Notes under the pieces: model-generated | Seen by the model: the letters and a program-made list of their open reading frames with translations, nothing else | Databases searched by the model: none | Told to the model about the DNA's origin: nothing | Part shown: positions 1 to 7,133 of the stretch, in pieces | Numbering within the stretch: the stretch's first letter is position 1 | How the letters are laid out: each line of letters opens with the position of its first letter | NCBI RefSeq assembly: GCF_011078175.1 | Contig: NZ_JAALCJ010000002.1 | Span: 248,001-312,000 of the forward strand | Reading direction: 5' to 3' | Source: Enterobacter cloacae | GTDB taxonomy: Bacteria; Pseudomonadota; Gammaproteobacteria; Enterobacterales; Enterobacteriaceae | DNA length: 64,000 bases | Translations under genes and position numbers: made by a program

Positions 1-351
1 GAAACCGTTGTTCTCCTGAACAATCACGTCTACGCCGTTCGCCGCCAGCACTTCCAGCACGGAGATAAAAGCAGGCTCAGACAGGGCATGGGTATCTTTC
101 CCAACATAGCACGGACCGGTAACGCCATTTTTGGCGCGCTCTTCCGCGATCGCCTGAGCAATGGCCAGAATGTGCGGTTCGTTAAAGCTGTGGCGCGCCG
201 CGCTGCCGCGGTGGCCAGATGTACCAAACTTCACTGCGTGTTCTGCGTTGCCTACCACCGGTTTCAGCACGTAGTACTGCGCGGTCAGTTGAGCGACGTT
301 AATCAAATCGCGTTGTTGTGCAGGTTGGCCTGCACGGCTGTGATTTGCCAT
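1..351 (-). CDS. pgm: Phosphoglucomutase, N-terminal part (cut by window edge)
   Basis: Pgm interconverts glucose-1-phosphate and glucose-6-phosphate in the cytoplasm, feeding glycogen, trehalose and UDP-glucose metabolism. Only the first 117 codons lie in the window; the rest runs off the left edge. The start ATG follows an AGGA ribosome site. The protein begins [10 protein letters not shown] and carries KFGTSGHRG near residue 42, the typical N-terminal substrate-loop motif of alpha-D-phosphohexomutases. The catalytic serine loop lies beyond the edge. The gene follows seqA on the same strand with a 24-base gap, the enterobacterial seqA-pgm arrangement. Identity is clear from the motif and the neighbour. 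Confidence 0.95.
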   Translation of the reverse strand, partial: MANHSRAGQPAQQRDLINVAQLTAQYYVLKPVVGNAEHAVKFGTSGHRGSAARHSFNEPHILAIAQAIAEERAKNGVTGPCYVGKDTHALSEPAFISVLEVLAANGVDVIVQENNGF

Positions 352-375
352 TGCCTGGTCCTTCTGATGCAAGGG

Positions 376-921
376 TTAAATAGTACCGCAAACCTTTTCG
401 ATCAATTCCGCCGGGAACTGCATGGACTGCATGATATGTTCGATCATGCTGCACTTGCGGCCCGTATTGGTATTCGTGATCACCCAGTATGGTGTACCGG
501 GAACGTGTTTGGGTTTGGTTTGGTTGCCATTTTGCAGCAAGGTCTGCTCGTCGCCCGCGAAGTAAACGCGCGTACGACCGTGCAGCGACTCTGTCGCTTC
601 TGCAAATGCGTTGTTATCCAGTGAGTAAAGTGTAGACAGCACCAGCATAAAGCGGTTAACCGCCTTTTTCTGCTCTGCATATTCATCGGAAAGCAGCAGC
701 TCGCGCATCGCGCGCACTTTGTCTTTTGCCGGCATGACGGCAGGTTTTGCTTGTGCAACAACGCTCGGCTGAGACACGACATCTTTGGTGACAGGAGTGG
801 GCTGTGAAGCGGCGGAAATTTTAAGCATGCGCCGTAAAATGTCGGACGCGCTCTCCCCAATATGCCGCGTCTGGCTGGCAATATACTGATAGAGTTCGTC
901 ATCAACTTCGATTGTTTTCAT
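376..921 (-). CDS. seqA: Negative modulator of replication initiation SeqA
   Basis: SeqA binds hemimethylated GATC sites behind the replication fork, sequesters oriC and blocks premature re-initiation. The start chosen here is the ATG giving MKTIEVDDELYQYIASQ, the conserved N-terminal oligomerisation segment; an in-frame ATG 11 codons upstream is poorly supported. The product is 181 residues, the usual length. The N-terminal region (to about residue 35) is followed by a variable Ala/Pro/Val linker (about 40-65) and a C-terminal DNA-binding domain containing the segment around TNTNTGRK. It precedes pgm as in E. coli and is divergent from ybfF. Confidence 0.97.
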   Translation of the reverse strand: MKTIEVDDELYQYIASQTRHIGESASDILRRMLKISAASQPTPVTKDVVSQPSVVAQAKPAVMPAKDKVRAMRELLLSDEYAEQKKAVNRFMLVLSTLYSLDNNAFAEATESLHGRTRVYFAGDEQTLLQNGNQTKPKHVPGTPYWVITNTNTGRKCSMIEHIMQSMQFPAELIEKVCGTI

Positions 922-1104
922 CTTAATCCAGTGCGATATCTTATCTGAATACAAGTCGTTGAGATTATAAGGTCAAATCTCAACAGCGGATAGCGTCAAA
1001 CCAGGTTGGCGGCAAAAGTCAGATTAAACTGGATCCTTGCCCCCGGGCGGCAGAATGGTCAACATGATACCCTAACCTGACAAACCTAAAAAAAGAACTT
1101 TGCC

Positions 1105-1878
1105 ATGAAACTGAATACCCGAGCGCAAACTGCACAATCGCCGAACAATAATTCTCCCATCGTACTGGTTCACGGCCTGTTTGGTAGTCTTGATAATCTG
1201 GGCGTGCTGGCGCGCGATTTAGTGGCCGATCATGAAATCCTCCAGGTTGATATGCGAAATCATGGTCTATCAGGGCGATCCGAGGAGATGACCTACGCAG
1301 CCATGGCGCAGGATCTGCGGGACACCCTGGATGCGAATAATATCCAGAAAGCGACGTTGATTGGGCATTCAATGGGCGGCAAAGCGGTGATGGCGCTCAC
1401 TGCGCTGGCGCCTGAGCGGATCTCCGGGCTGGTGGTCATTGACGTAGCGCCCGTCAACTACGACGTTCGCCGTCACGATGAGATTTTCGCTGCGATCGAC
1501 GCCGTGACGGAGTCTGGCGTCTCCACACGTCAGCAGGCGGCTGCCGTTATGCGCGAGCATCTTGATGAGGAAGGCGTGGTGCAGTTCCTGCTGAAATCGT
1601 TTGTTGACGGGCAATGGCGCTTTAACGTTCCGGTGCTGTGGGATCAGTATTCGCATATTGTGGGTTGGGAAACCGTGCCTGCCTGGCCACACCCTACCCT
1701 CTTTATTCGCGGCGGCAACTCCCCTTACGTTACTGACGCGTACCGTGACACGCTGCTGGCGCAATTCCCGCAGGCTCGCGCTCACGTCATTGCTGGTGCC
1801 GGGCACTGGGTACATGCGGAAAAACCAGATGCCGTCCTGCGCGCCATTCGCCGCTATCTTACTGACACAGCGAATTGA
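1105..1878 (+). CDS. ybfF: Alpha/beta-hydrolase esterase YbfF
   Basis: YbfF is a cytoplasmic esterase of the alpha/beta-hydrolase fold; E. coli YbfF acts on short acyl esters and acyl-CoA-type substrates in vitro, and the natural substrate is not settled. The 257-residue protein shows the oxyanion-side VLVHGLFGS motif (about 20-28), the nucleophile elbow GHSMGG with Ser89, and the C-terminal GAGHWVH that supplies the catalytic histidine. It is divergent from seqA and followed by ybfE. Its last codons overlap a LexA-type operator serving ybfE. Confidence 0.93.
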   Translation: MKLNTRAQTAQSPNNNSPIVLVHGLFGSLDNLGVLARDLVADHEILQVDMRNHGLSGRSEEMTYAAMAQDLRDTLDANNIQKATLIGHSMGGKAVMALTALAPERISGLVVIDVAPVNYDVRRHDEIFAAIDAVTESGVSTRQQAAAVMREHLDEEGVVQFLLKSFVDGQWRFNVPVLWDQYSHIVGWETVPAWPHPTLFIRGGNSPYVTDAYRDTLLAQFPQARAHVIAGAGHWVHAEKPDAVLRAIRRYLTDTAN

Positions 1879-1892
1879 TTAAAAAGCCAGCG
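1873..1892 (+). promoter_or_regulatory. LexA-type operator for ybfE
   Basis: A 20-base site, AATTGATTAAAAAGCCAGCG, overlaps the ybfF stop codon and lies 115 bases before ybfE. It matches the E. coli ybfE SOS box closely in position and sequence, as I recall that site. The right half keeps CAG but the left half reads TTG instead of CTG, so binding may be weaker than in E. coli. Assignment rests on similarity and position. Confidence 0.6.
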
Positions 1893-2006
1893 ACCAGAAG
1901 CCGGCGGGCTTCCAGTCGTTGGCGTGTGGATTTGGGTAATGTATGATGGCGCGCTTATCGCCCGGGCATTAGCAGGGCGGCGTGTTTCCCCCGAAGTCTC
2001 ATAATC

Positions 2007-2294
2007 ATGGCCAAAGAACAAACGGACCGTACGACACTAGATCTGTTCGCGAATGAGCGTCGACCGGGACGACCGAAAACGAATCCGCTTTCACGCGATG
2101 AACAGCTGCGTATTAATAAACGCAACCAGCTTAAACGCGATAAAAATCGTGGACTTAAGCGTGTCGAACTGAAGCTGAATGCCGATGCCGTCGATGCGCT
2201 TAACGAGTTAGCTGACGCACGCAACATCAGCCGCAGCGAACTGATCGAAGAGATGTTGATCGCCCAGCTTGAGACGTTACGCGGCAAGGCGTGA
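2007..2294 (+). CDS. ybfE: LexA-regulated protein YbfE
   Basis: A small basic protein of 95 residues, known in E. coli as a member of the LexA regulon; its molecular job is unknown. The first half is rich in Arg and Lys (RRPGRPKTNP, then KRNQLKRDKNRGLKR), while the C-terminal half (VELKLNADAVDALNELADARNISRSEL) resembles a ribbon-helix-helix DNA-binding fold. That makes a DNA-binding role plausible, but this is inference. It lies between ybfF and fldA in the conserved order, with an SOS-type box upstream. Confidence 0.9.
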   Translation: MAKEQTDRTTLDLFANERRPGRPKTNPLSRDEQLRINKRNQLKRDKNRGLKRVELKLNADAVDALNELADARNISRSELIEEMLIAQLETLRGKA

Positions 2295-2449
2295 GTCAGA
2301 AAATCCCCAATATTACCTTTTTCATGTAGCACAGAGTGCAGTCCTGCGTGATAGCTGTTTCCGCAGGGTTGCCTGTTCTGCTATTATTGCCCTTATCCGT
2401 GGACAATTTGCGCCACCATACCATTAAGTTTCAAGAGGTTATTTTACTC

Positions 2450-2980
2450 ATGGCAATCATCGGCATTTTCTTTGGCAGTGATACCGGCAATACTGAAAAT
2501 ATCGCAAAAAACATTCAAAAACAGCTCGGTAAAGACGTTGCTGATGTGCACGACATCGCCAAGAGCAGTAAAGAAGATCTCGAGGGCTATGACATCCTGC
2601 TGCTGGGCATTCCGACCTGGTACTACGGTGAAGCACAGTGTGACTGGGACGATTTCTTCCCGACGCTGGAGGAAGTAGACTTCAACGGTAAGCTGGTTGC
2701 CCTGTTTGGCTGTGGCGATCAGGAAGACTACGCTGAGTATTTCTGTGATGCGCTGGGCACTATTCGCGACATCATTGAGCCACGCGGTGCGGCGATCGTC
2801 GGTCACTGGCCAACGGCGGGTTACCACTTCGAAGCTTCCAAAGGTTTGGCAGATGACGATCACTTCGTTGGCCTGGCCATTGATGAAGACCGTCAGCCAG
2901 AGCTGACCGCTGAGCGTGTTGAAAAATGGGTTAAGCAGATTCGTGAAGAGCTGAACCTGGACGATATCCTTAACGCCTGA
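2450..2980 (+). CDS. fldA: Flavodoxin 1
   Basis: FldA is an FMN electron carrier that feeds biotin synthase, methionine synthase reactivation, radical-SAM enzymes such as IspG/IspH partners, and pyruvate formate-lyase activation. The ATG chosen begins [16 protein letters not shown], whose SDTGNTE loop binds the FMN phosphate; the reading frame is open further upstream but those codons are not part of the family. The protein has 176 residues, with the aromatic flavin-stacking loop PTWYYGE near residue 56. It lies just upstream of uof-fur. In E. coli the gene responds to SoxS and Fur; no clear operator was assigned here. Confidence 0.97.
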   Translation: MAIIGIFFGSDTGNTENIAKNIQKQLGKDVADVHDIAKSSKEDLEGYDILLLGIPTWYYGEAQCDWDDFFPTLEEVDFNGKLVALFGCGDQEDYAEYFCDALGTIRDIIEPRGAAIVGHWPTAGYHFEASKGLADDDHFVGLAIDEDRQPELTAERVEKWVKQIREELNLDDILNA

Positions 2981-2989
2981 TATCCCTGC

Positions 2990-3009
2990 GGCGCAACTCC
3001 GGTTGCGCC
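2990..3009 (+). terminator. Hairpin after fldA
   Basis: An 8-bp perfect stem, GGCGCAAC/GTTGCGCC with a TCCG tetraloop, starts nine bases after the fldA stop. The following CGTTTCC is not a real T-run, so this may be a weak terminator or a 3-prime stability hairpin. Confidence 0.5.
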
Positions 3010-3191
3010 CGTTTCCAGGTAAAACCGATTAAATTAATTGCTACAAACTTTTAACTTTTTCGTCCAGACCTGTACAATATCCCCCTGGTAAAAAGTGGAT
3101 GCCATCGAACAAGTTTGTTGGTGATACCCCATTTTTATAAGCATACTTTGCTTGAGACTTGCAGTTTTCATTTAGCCATGGCAGTTCTATA

Positions 3192-3278
3192 ATGAGACGC
3201 ATTATCCCAAGTGCATTTTCTGTCACTTCTTCTTTTGAAGTGAATCGTTTAGCAACAGGACAGATTCCGCATGACTGA
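3192..3278 (+). CDS. uof: Uof, leader peptide translated upstream of fur
   Basis: A 28-codon frame begins MRRIIPSAF and ends GQIPHD, with its stop codon lying inside the first codons of fur, so the two frames overlap by 8 bases. Position, length and C-terminal residues match E. coli uof. There, translation of uof is needed for good fur translation, and the RyhB sRNA blocks uof to lower Fur indirectly. The overlap supports the same translational coupling here. The peptide itself has no known function. Confidence 0.85.
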   Translation: MRRIIPSAFSVTSSFEVNRLATGQIPHD

Positions 3279-3717
3279 CAACAATACCGCATTAAAGAAA
3301 GCTGGCCTGAAAGTAACGCTTCCTCGGTTAAAAATCCTTGAAGTGCTTCAGGGGCCAGACAATCACCATGTCAGTGCGGAAGACCTTTATAAGCGTCTTA
3401 TCGATATGGGTGAAGAGATTGGGCTGGCAACCGTCTATCGTGTGCTGAACCAGTTTGATGACGCGGGCATTGTTACTCGTCATAATTTCGAAGGCGGTAA
3501 ATCCGTATTCGAACTGACTCAGCAGCACCACCACGATCACCTGATTTGCCTCGACTGTGGCAAGGTCATTGAATTCAGCGATGATTCCATTGAATCACGC
3601 CAGCGTGAAATCGCCGCCCGTCATGGCATCCGCCTGACTAACCACAGCCTGTACCTGTACGGTCACTGTGCTGAAGGGGATTGTCGTGAAAATGAACATG
3701 CTCACGACGCAAAATAA
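3271..3717 (+). CDS. fur: Ferric uptake regulator Fur
   Basis: Fur is the dimeric iron-sensing repressor that binds Fur boxes when loaded with Fe(II). The 148-residue protein has an N-terminal winged helix (about 1-82, containing GLATVYRVLNQF, the recognition-helix region) and a C-terminal dimerisation and metal domain. Visible ligands include the HHHDH cluster (86-90), the structural zinc cysteines Cys93 and Cys96 (CLDC), and a His/Glu-rich tail. It follows uof with overlapping frames and fldA upstream. A strong terminator lies 18 bases after its stop. Confidence 0.98.
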   Translation: MTDNNTALKKAGLKVTLPRLKILEVLQGPDNHHVSAEDLYKRLIDMGEEIGLATVYRVLNQFDDAGIVTRHNFEGGKSVFELTQQHHHDHLICLDCGKVIEFSDDSIESRQREIAARHGIRLTNHSLYLYGHCAEGDCRENEHAHDAK

Positions 3718-3735
3718 GCGAGTGTTCATACTCTG

Positions 3736-3762
3736 AGCCAGCCGTAAGGTTGGCTTTTTTTT
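3736..3762 (+). terminator. Rho-independent terminator of fur
   Basis: The stem AGCCAGCC/GGTTGGCT with a GTAA loop is followed by eight T, a classic intrinsic terminator just past the fur stop. Confidence 0.85.
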
Positions 3763-3767
3763 GCCTG

Positions 3768-3800
3768 AAAAAAGCCCGGTAAACGCAACGCTTACCGGGC
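3768..3800 (-). terminator. Rho-independent terminator of chiPQ
   Basis: Read on the minus strand, the 9-bp stem GCCCGGTAA/TTACCGGGC is followed by a run of T. It lies just past the chiQ stop and closes the chiPQ operon. Confidence 0.85.
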
Positions 3801-3810
3801 GTAAAGCAAC

Positions 3811-4140
3811 TTATTTATTGTTATTGCGAATCTCGTCCCAGATCTTATCGCAACGCTTCGTCACTTCCTGATCGTTACCGGTTTTCCGCGCCTGGATACA
3901 GGCCTGGTAATCCATCACGCGAACGCTTTCCTGCGTTGCAAACTGCTCATGGACTTTCTCTTTTTTCAGCACATTCAGTACGCTCTGGCAGGCTTCAATC
4001 TTCTCTGGCGATCCTTGTGCTGTATTGATGCAGACGCTATACGCCTCCTTCAGACGGGAATCTTCTTTCTGCGCTTGATCCTGCGCACACGCCACCAGCC
4101 CCGACGCCAGCAGCGCAACGATTACCATTTTTTTCATCAT
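3811..4140 (-). CDS. chiQ: Chitosugar-operon lipoprotein ChiQ
   Basis: A 109-residue predicted lipoprotein: the signal sequence MMKKMVIVALLASGLVACAQ contains the lipobox LVAC, with acylation expected at the cysteine. The mature part is small and charged, with several cysteines (CINTAQGS, CQSVLN, CIQARK, CDKIW) in a spacing suggesting disulfides. It is the second gene of the chiPQ operon, 43 bases after chiP. It is linked with chitooligosaccharide uptake, but no biochemical role is known. The first of two adjacent ATGs sits seven bases after GGAG. Confidence 0.92.
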   Translation of the reverse strand: MMKKMVIVALLASGLVACAQDQAQKEDSRLKEAYSVCINTAQGSPEKIEACQSVLNVLKKEKVHEQFATQESVRVMDYQACIQARKTGNDQEVTKRCDKIWDEIRNNNK

Positions 4141-4183
4141 GTGAAGTCTCCATGCTGGCGGGACTTAGCCGCCAGCGTGTTCA

Positions 4184-5581
4184 TCAGAAGATAGTGAATG
4201 GCGCAATGACCATGAACTTCACGTCACGCTCATCCTGGAAGATGTTGCCGTAACCGCCCGCGTAGCTCGGGATATCGGAATGGTTGTCATATTGGGTGAA
4301 GTGCAGTTTGAACATCGTGCCTTTCGCACGGCCTTCCTGAAGGGTGTAAATCGCATCCAGGCTGTATGAAGACTCTTTCAGACGGTAGTTCGGATCGTAG
4401 TAGGCATCTGGCGTAGCCATATCCGCGGGCTTCGCATCCCAGGCGTACGCGTAGGATGCCCCCACTGCCCAGCCCGGCAGGTTCCAGTTCTTCAGGTCAT
4501 ACATTGCGCCGAAGAAGACGGCCTTTTCGCCGTCGGCGTTGAAGTCAGAGCGGTTATCCCACCAGATATCCAGACGACCGTTAGATGACGCGTAGGTTGG
4601 CGTCATACGTTGCAGGAAGTAGCCCTGCTGCCCTTCTGCCTTGACCCATGTTCCCTCCAGACGCAAATCAACCTGACCGACTTTGTAGCCGAAGGTCAGC
4701 GCCTGTAACCACGCGGTGCCGTCATAGATATCATTTACGCTGCCATCGCTGACCTTATCGCGCGTACCGTAGAACTGATAGCTGGTGCTCAGCGGGCTAC
4801 CCGCGATATCAAATTTGTAACTGGCTTTAGCAAAGTACTGATCGATATAACCTTCAGCCTGACCAAAAGCCGCTTCCAGCACCAGATCGTTTTTAAAATC
4901 GTACTTCGCCCCCAGCGAGTGGAGATAATCAACTTTGGTTTTTTTATCGTTTTGATAGAACTTGTCCATCTCAATGTGCCACGGCGCTTTGTACTCGTTG
5001 GTCCACATATAGGAGAAGCTCAACGCCCCCGCATCGCCGTAGTCAAAATTAGCACCGGCTTCCGCACCCTGATAAGTGCCTGGCATAAAGCTCCAGTGCG
5101 GCGCTAACAGCGTCTGGCCGGTTGGCTGGATATAACCACCTCGCGCCCAGACCGGACCATATTTGAATTTTGCAGCCGCTTTATACAGGCTGATACCGCT
5201 TTTATCACCGGACCAGTCTTCGTCGTAGGCTTTATTGCTGGAGGAGAACGCAATTTCGTTCGGGTGGCCGCTGTCGCCATTTTCGGCCATTTCAATTGCG
5301 GTGAACGCTGCAATATCGATCCCGAACATATCGGCAGCATATCCCGACTGGAAATCCAGGTTGGCGTTCCACGTGGAGTGAGAAAGGTTGGTTTTGTATT
5401 TATCTTCCGTAACGTCTTTACGGTCACGCTCACGCTGCCAGTAATAAATACCGCCCGTGAGGGTTGAATCTTCAATGAAACCTGCTGCTTTTGCCTCTGG
5501 CGCAACCACCAGGCCCGACATTGCTGTTACGCCGGCGATAGCCAGCGCCAGCGCACTACGTTTGCCACTGAACGTACGCAT
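4184..5581 (-). CDS. chiP: Chitoporin ChiP (OprD-family outer-membrane porin)
   Basis: ChiP is a sugar-specific outer-membrane porin for chitooligosaccharides such as chitobiose. The 465-residue precursor has a signal peptide of about 32 residues ending in APEAKA, then a 16- to 18-strand beta-barrel rich in aromatic residues and ending in FTIF, the C-terminal Phe expected by the BAM machinery. In E. coli it is repressed by NagC, needs CRP, and is silenced by the ChiX sRNA; the ChiX pairing site is visible just upstream of the start. It heads the chiPQ operon. Confidence 0.95.
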   Translation of the reverse strand: MRTFSGKRSALALAIAGVTAMSGLVVAPEAKAAGFIEDSTLTGGIYYWQRERDRKDVTEDKYKTNLSHSTWNANLDFQSGYAADMFGIDIAAFTAIEMAENGDSGHPNEIAFSSSNKAYDEDWSGDKSGISLYKAAAKFKYGPVWARGGYIQPTGQTLLAPHWSFMPGTYQGAEAGANFDYGDAGALSFSYMWTNEYKAPWHIEMDKFYQNDKKTKVDYLHSLGAKYDFKNDLVLEAAFGQAEGYIDQYFAKASYKFDIAGSPLSTSYQFYGTRDKVSDGSVNDIYDGTAWLQALTFGYKVGQVDLRLEGTWVKAEGQQGYFLQRMTPTYASSNGRLDIWWDNRSDFNADGEKAVFFGAMYDLKNWNLPGWAVGASYAYAWDAKPADMATPDAYYDPNYRLKESSYSLDAIYTLQEGRAKGTMFKLHFTQYDNHSDIPSYAGGYGNIFQDERDVKFMVIAPFTIF

Positions 5582-5588
5582 ATGTTTA

Positions 5589-5600
5589 TCCTCTTTGACG
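5589..5600 (-). promoter_or_regulatory. ChiX sRNA target in the chiP ribosome-binding region
   Basis: The chiP mRNA reads CGUCAAAGAGGA here, complementary over 12 bases to the CCUCUUUGACG core of ChiX, and it includes the AGAGGA ribosome site eight bases before the start codon. ChiX pairing would block translation unless chitosugar-induced RNA traps it, as established in E. coli and Salmonella. ChiX itself is not in this window. Confidence 0.8.
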
Positions 5601-6073
5601 TATAAATTGCTGTTACCAAAGGTAAACAGCGAAAAAAAATAAAATGAAAAAGTAGCGTTGAGAAAACCTCGTTGACTACAATGATTAGACTATTTTTCGC
5701 GACGCGAATTATCAATCTCTTTCTGTAACGGGAATGTAAGAACATGAGCAACCGCACATATTTCATCGTTTTCTGTTACATTTCATTCATAGATCCAAAA
5801 ATGCGGGCGTTTGACAAAAAAACCTTTAATTCCATAAATATGGAATCGATTTCATCCCTTAAATATTTGAGATGTTTATTTTTTAATTGAAATCATTTAG
5901 GAAAATAATAAATTTTGAATTGTTATTAATTCGCTGCGCAAAGCGGGTTCTCCCTTCCTTTGCAAGTTCCCTTTATGGATTGTGAGCTTGCTCGCTGTTT
6001 TAAAATTAACCGTCTGTTTTTACTGGCTCCCTTCTTGACGCTGACGAAAAGCCACATTAATTATGTGGTCAGG

Positions 6074-6085
6074 TTATACGTATAA
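6074..6085. promoter_or_regulatory. Candidate operator of the LacI-type regulator
   Basis: A perfect 12-base palindrome, TTATACGTATAA, lies 12 bases before the start codon of the LacI-family gene. LacI-family operators are short palindromes with a central CG, so this fits autoregulation of the cassette. It is inferred from symmetry and position only. Confidence 0.45.
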
Positions 6086-6097
6086 GTTGGCGCACAT

Positions 6098-7099
6098 ATG
6101 TCAAAAAGAATTACGCAACGCGATGTCGCTACACTGGCGGGAGTCTCTCAGGCCGTGGTCTCGGTGGTGTTAGGTATGGGAAAACACGCCTATTCCCAGG
6201 ACACAGTCGCCAGGGTAGAAAATGCGGCGAAACAACTGGGCTATGTACCAAACCGCTTCGCCCAGGCATTGAAAACCAATAAAACCCTGTCCGTGGCCTG
6301 TATTGTTCCGGACATTGCCAACCCGTTTTACGCTTCGATGATACGCGGGGTGCAATCGGTGATGGACGCCCATCGTTACGATGTCATCGTTGCCAGTACC
6401 GATGCCGTGCGGGAAAGGGAACTGCATTTTCTGCACTGGTCGGCTCAGGGGCGCGTCGATGCCGTAGTCGGCACTTTTTTTCATGCCGGTGTTAATGATT
6501 TTAAACCCTATCTGCTGGCCGGTTTTCCCATCGTCCGGATTGAAGCAGAGTACAAAACCGCCGGGCATTTGCCGTTACACAATATTTATATCGATAACAC
6601 CGCTGCCGCCCGCCGCGCTGTCGAATATCTGCTGGCTCAGGGGCACAAACACATCTGCATGATCGCGGGCGCTGGTGGCCCGGCTGGTGCCCGCGTGAAA
6701 GGCTATCAGCAGGCGATGGTGCAGGCTGGCCTTACGCCACAAATTCTTATGCAACCAGATTTCTCAGAACCAACCAGCTATCAGTGCGCGCTATCGCTTT
6801 TCCGTCATGGTCCTCGCCCGGACGCTATCTTTGCCGCCAACGATGTCATGGCTATCGGCGTGATGCGGGCGGCAAGAGAGACGGGAATAACCATTCCCGG
6901 GCAGCTTGCCGTGGTCGGTTTTGATGATATCCCCTCGGCCGGACTGGTCACTCCTTCCCTGACCACTGTCGCCCACTTTCCGGAACGCATCGGACAAAAA
7001 GCCGGTGAAATCCTGATGAATCACCTGTCCGGGGAACAGGCTGCGCCGGGAAGCACAACCGAAATGCCTTACCGTCTGGCAAAAAGGGACTCCGCCTGA
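6098..7099 (+). CDS. LacI-family transcriptional regulator of the accessory cassette
   Basis: A 333-residue repressor-type regulator. The N-terminal LacI helix-turn-helix reads RDVATLAGVSQAVVSVVLG (about 8-26), followed by the hinge (YVPNRFAQALKTNKT) and a periplasmic-binding-protein-like effector domain to the end; landmarks are IVPDIANPFY and the AANDVMAIGVMRAARE and VVGFDDIPSAGLVTPSLTTV motifs. It starts a plus-strand run with two downstream genes, with 34 bases to the next start. It probably controls them in response to a sugar-like or nucleoside-like ligand. The ligand is unknown, and the gene has no counterpart at this place in K-12. Confidence 0.9.
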   Translation: MSKRITQRDVATLAGVSQAVVSVVLGMGKHAYSQDTVARVENAAKQLGYVPNRFAQALKTNKTLSVACIVPDIANPFYASMIRGVQSVMDAHRYDVIVASTDAVRERELHFLHWSAQGRVDAVVGTFFHAGVNDFKPYLLAGFPIVRIEAEYKTAGHLPLHNIYIDNTAAARRAVEYLLAQGHKHICMIAGAGGPAGARVKGYQQAMVQAGLTPQILMQPDFSEPTSYQCALSLFRHGPRPDAIFAANDVMAIGVMRAARETGITIPGQLAVVGFDDIPSAGLVTPSLTTVAHFPERIGQKAGEILMNHLSGEQAAPGSTTEMPYRLAKRDSA

Positions 7100-7133
7100 A
7101 TGGCGATTAATCACAGAGAAAAGGATGAAAGAA

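Larger units (their letters stand above)
5582..6097. other. AT-rich divergent control region, chiP versus LacI-type gene
   Basis: This 516-base gene-free region separates chiP from the accessory cassette. Besides the ChiX site it holds a perfect inverted repeat ATTCCATA/TATGGAAT (5829-5846), a half-conserved CRP-like site TGTGA-N6-TCGCT (5981-5996), and a palindrome close to the regulator start, listed separately. NagC sites would be expected for chiP but none could be placed with confidence. The stretch 5860-5930 is very AT-rich. Confidence 0.5.

Noticed and set aside
3041-3292. 83-codon minus-strand frame across the fur promoter
   Set aside because: Antisense to uof and the fur leader, no ribosome site, no family resemblance; the plus-strand uof explains the region.
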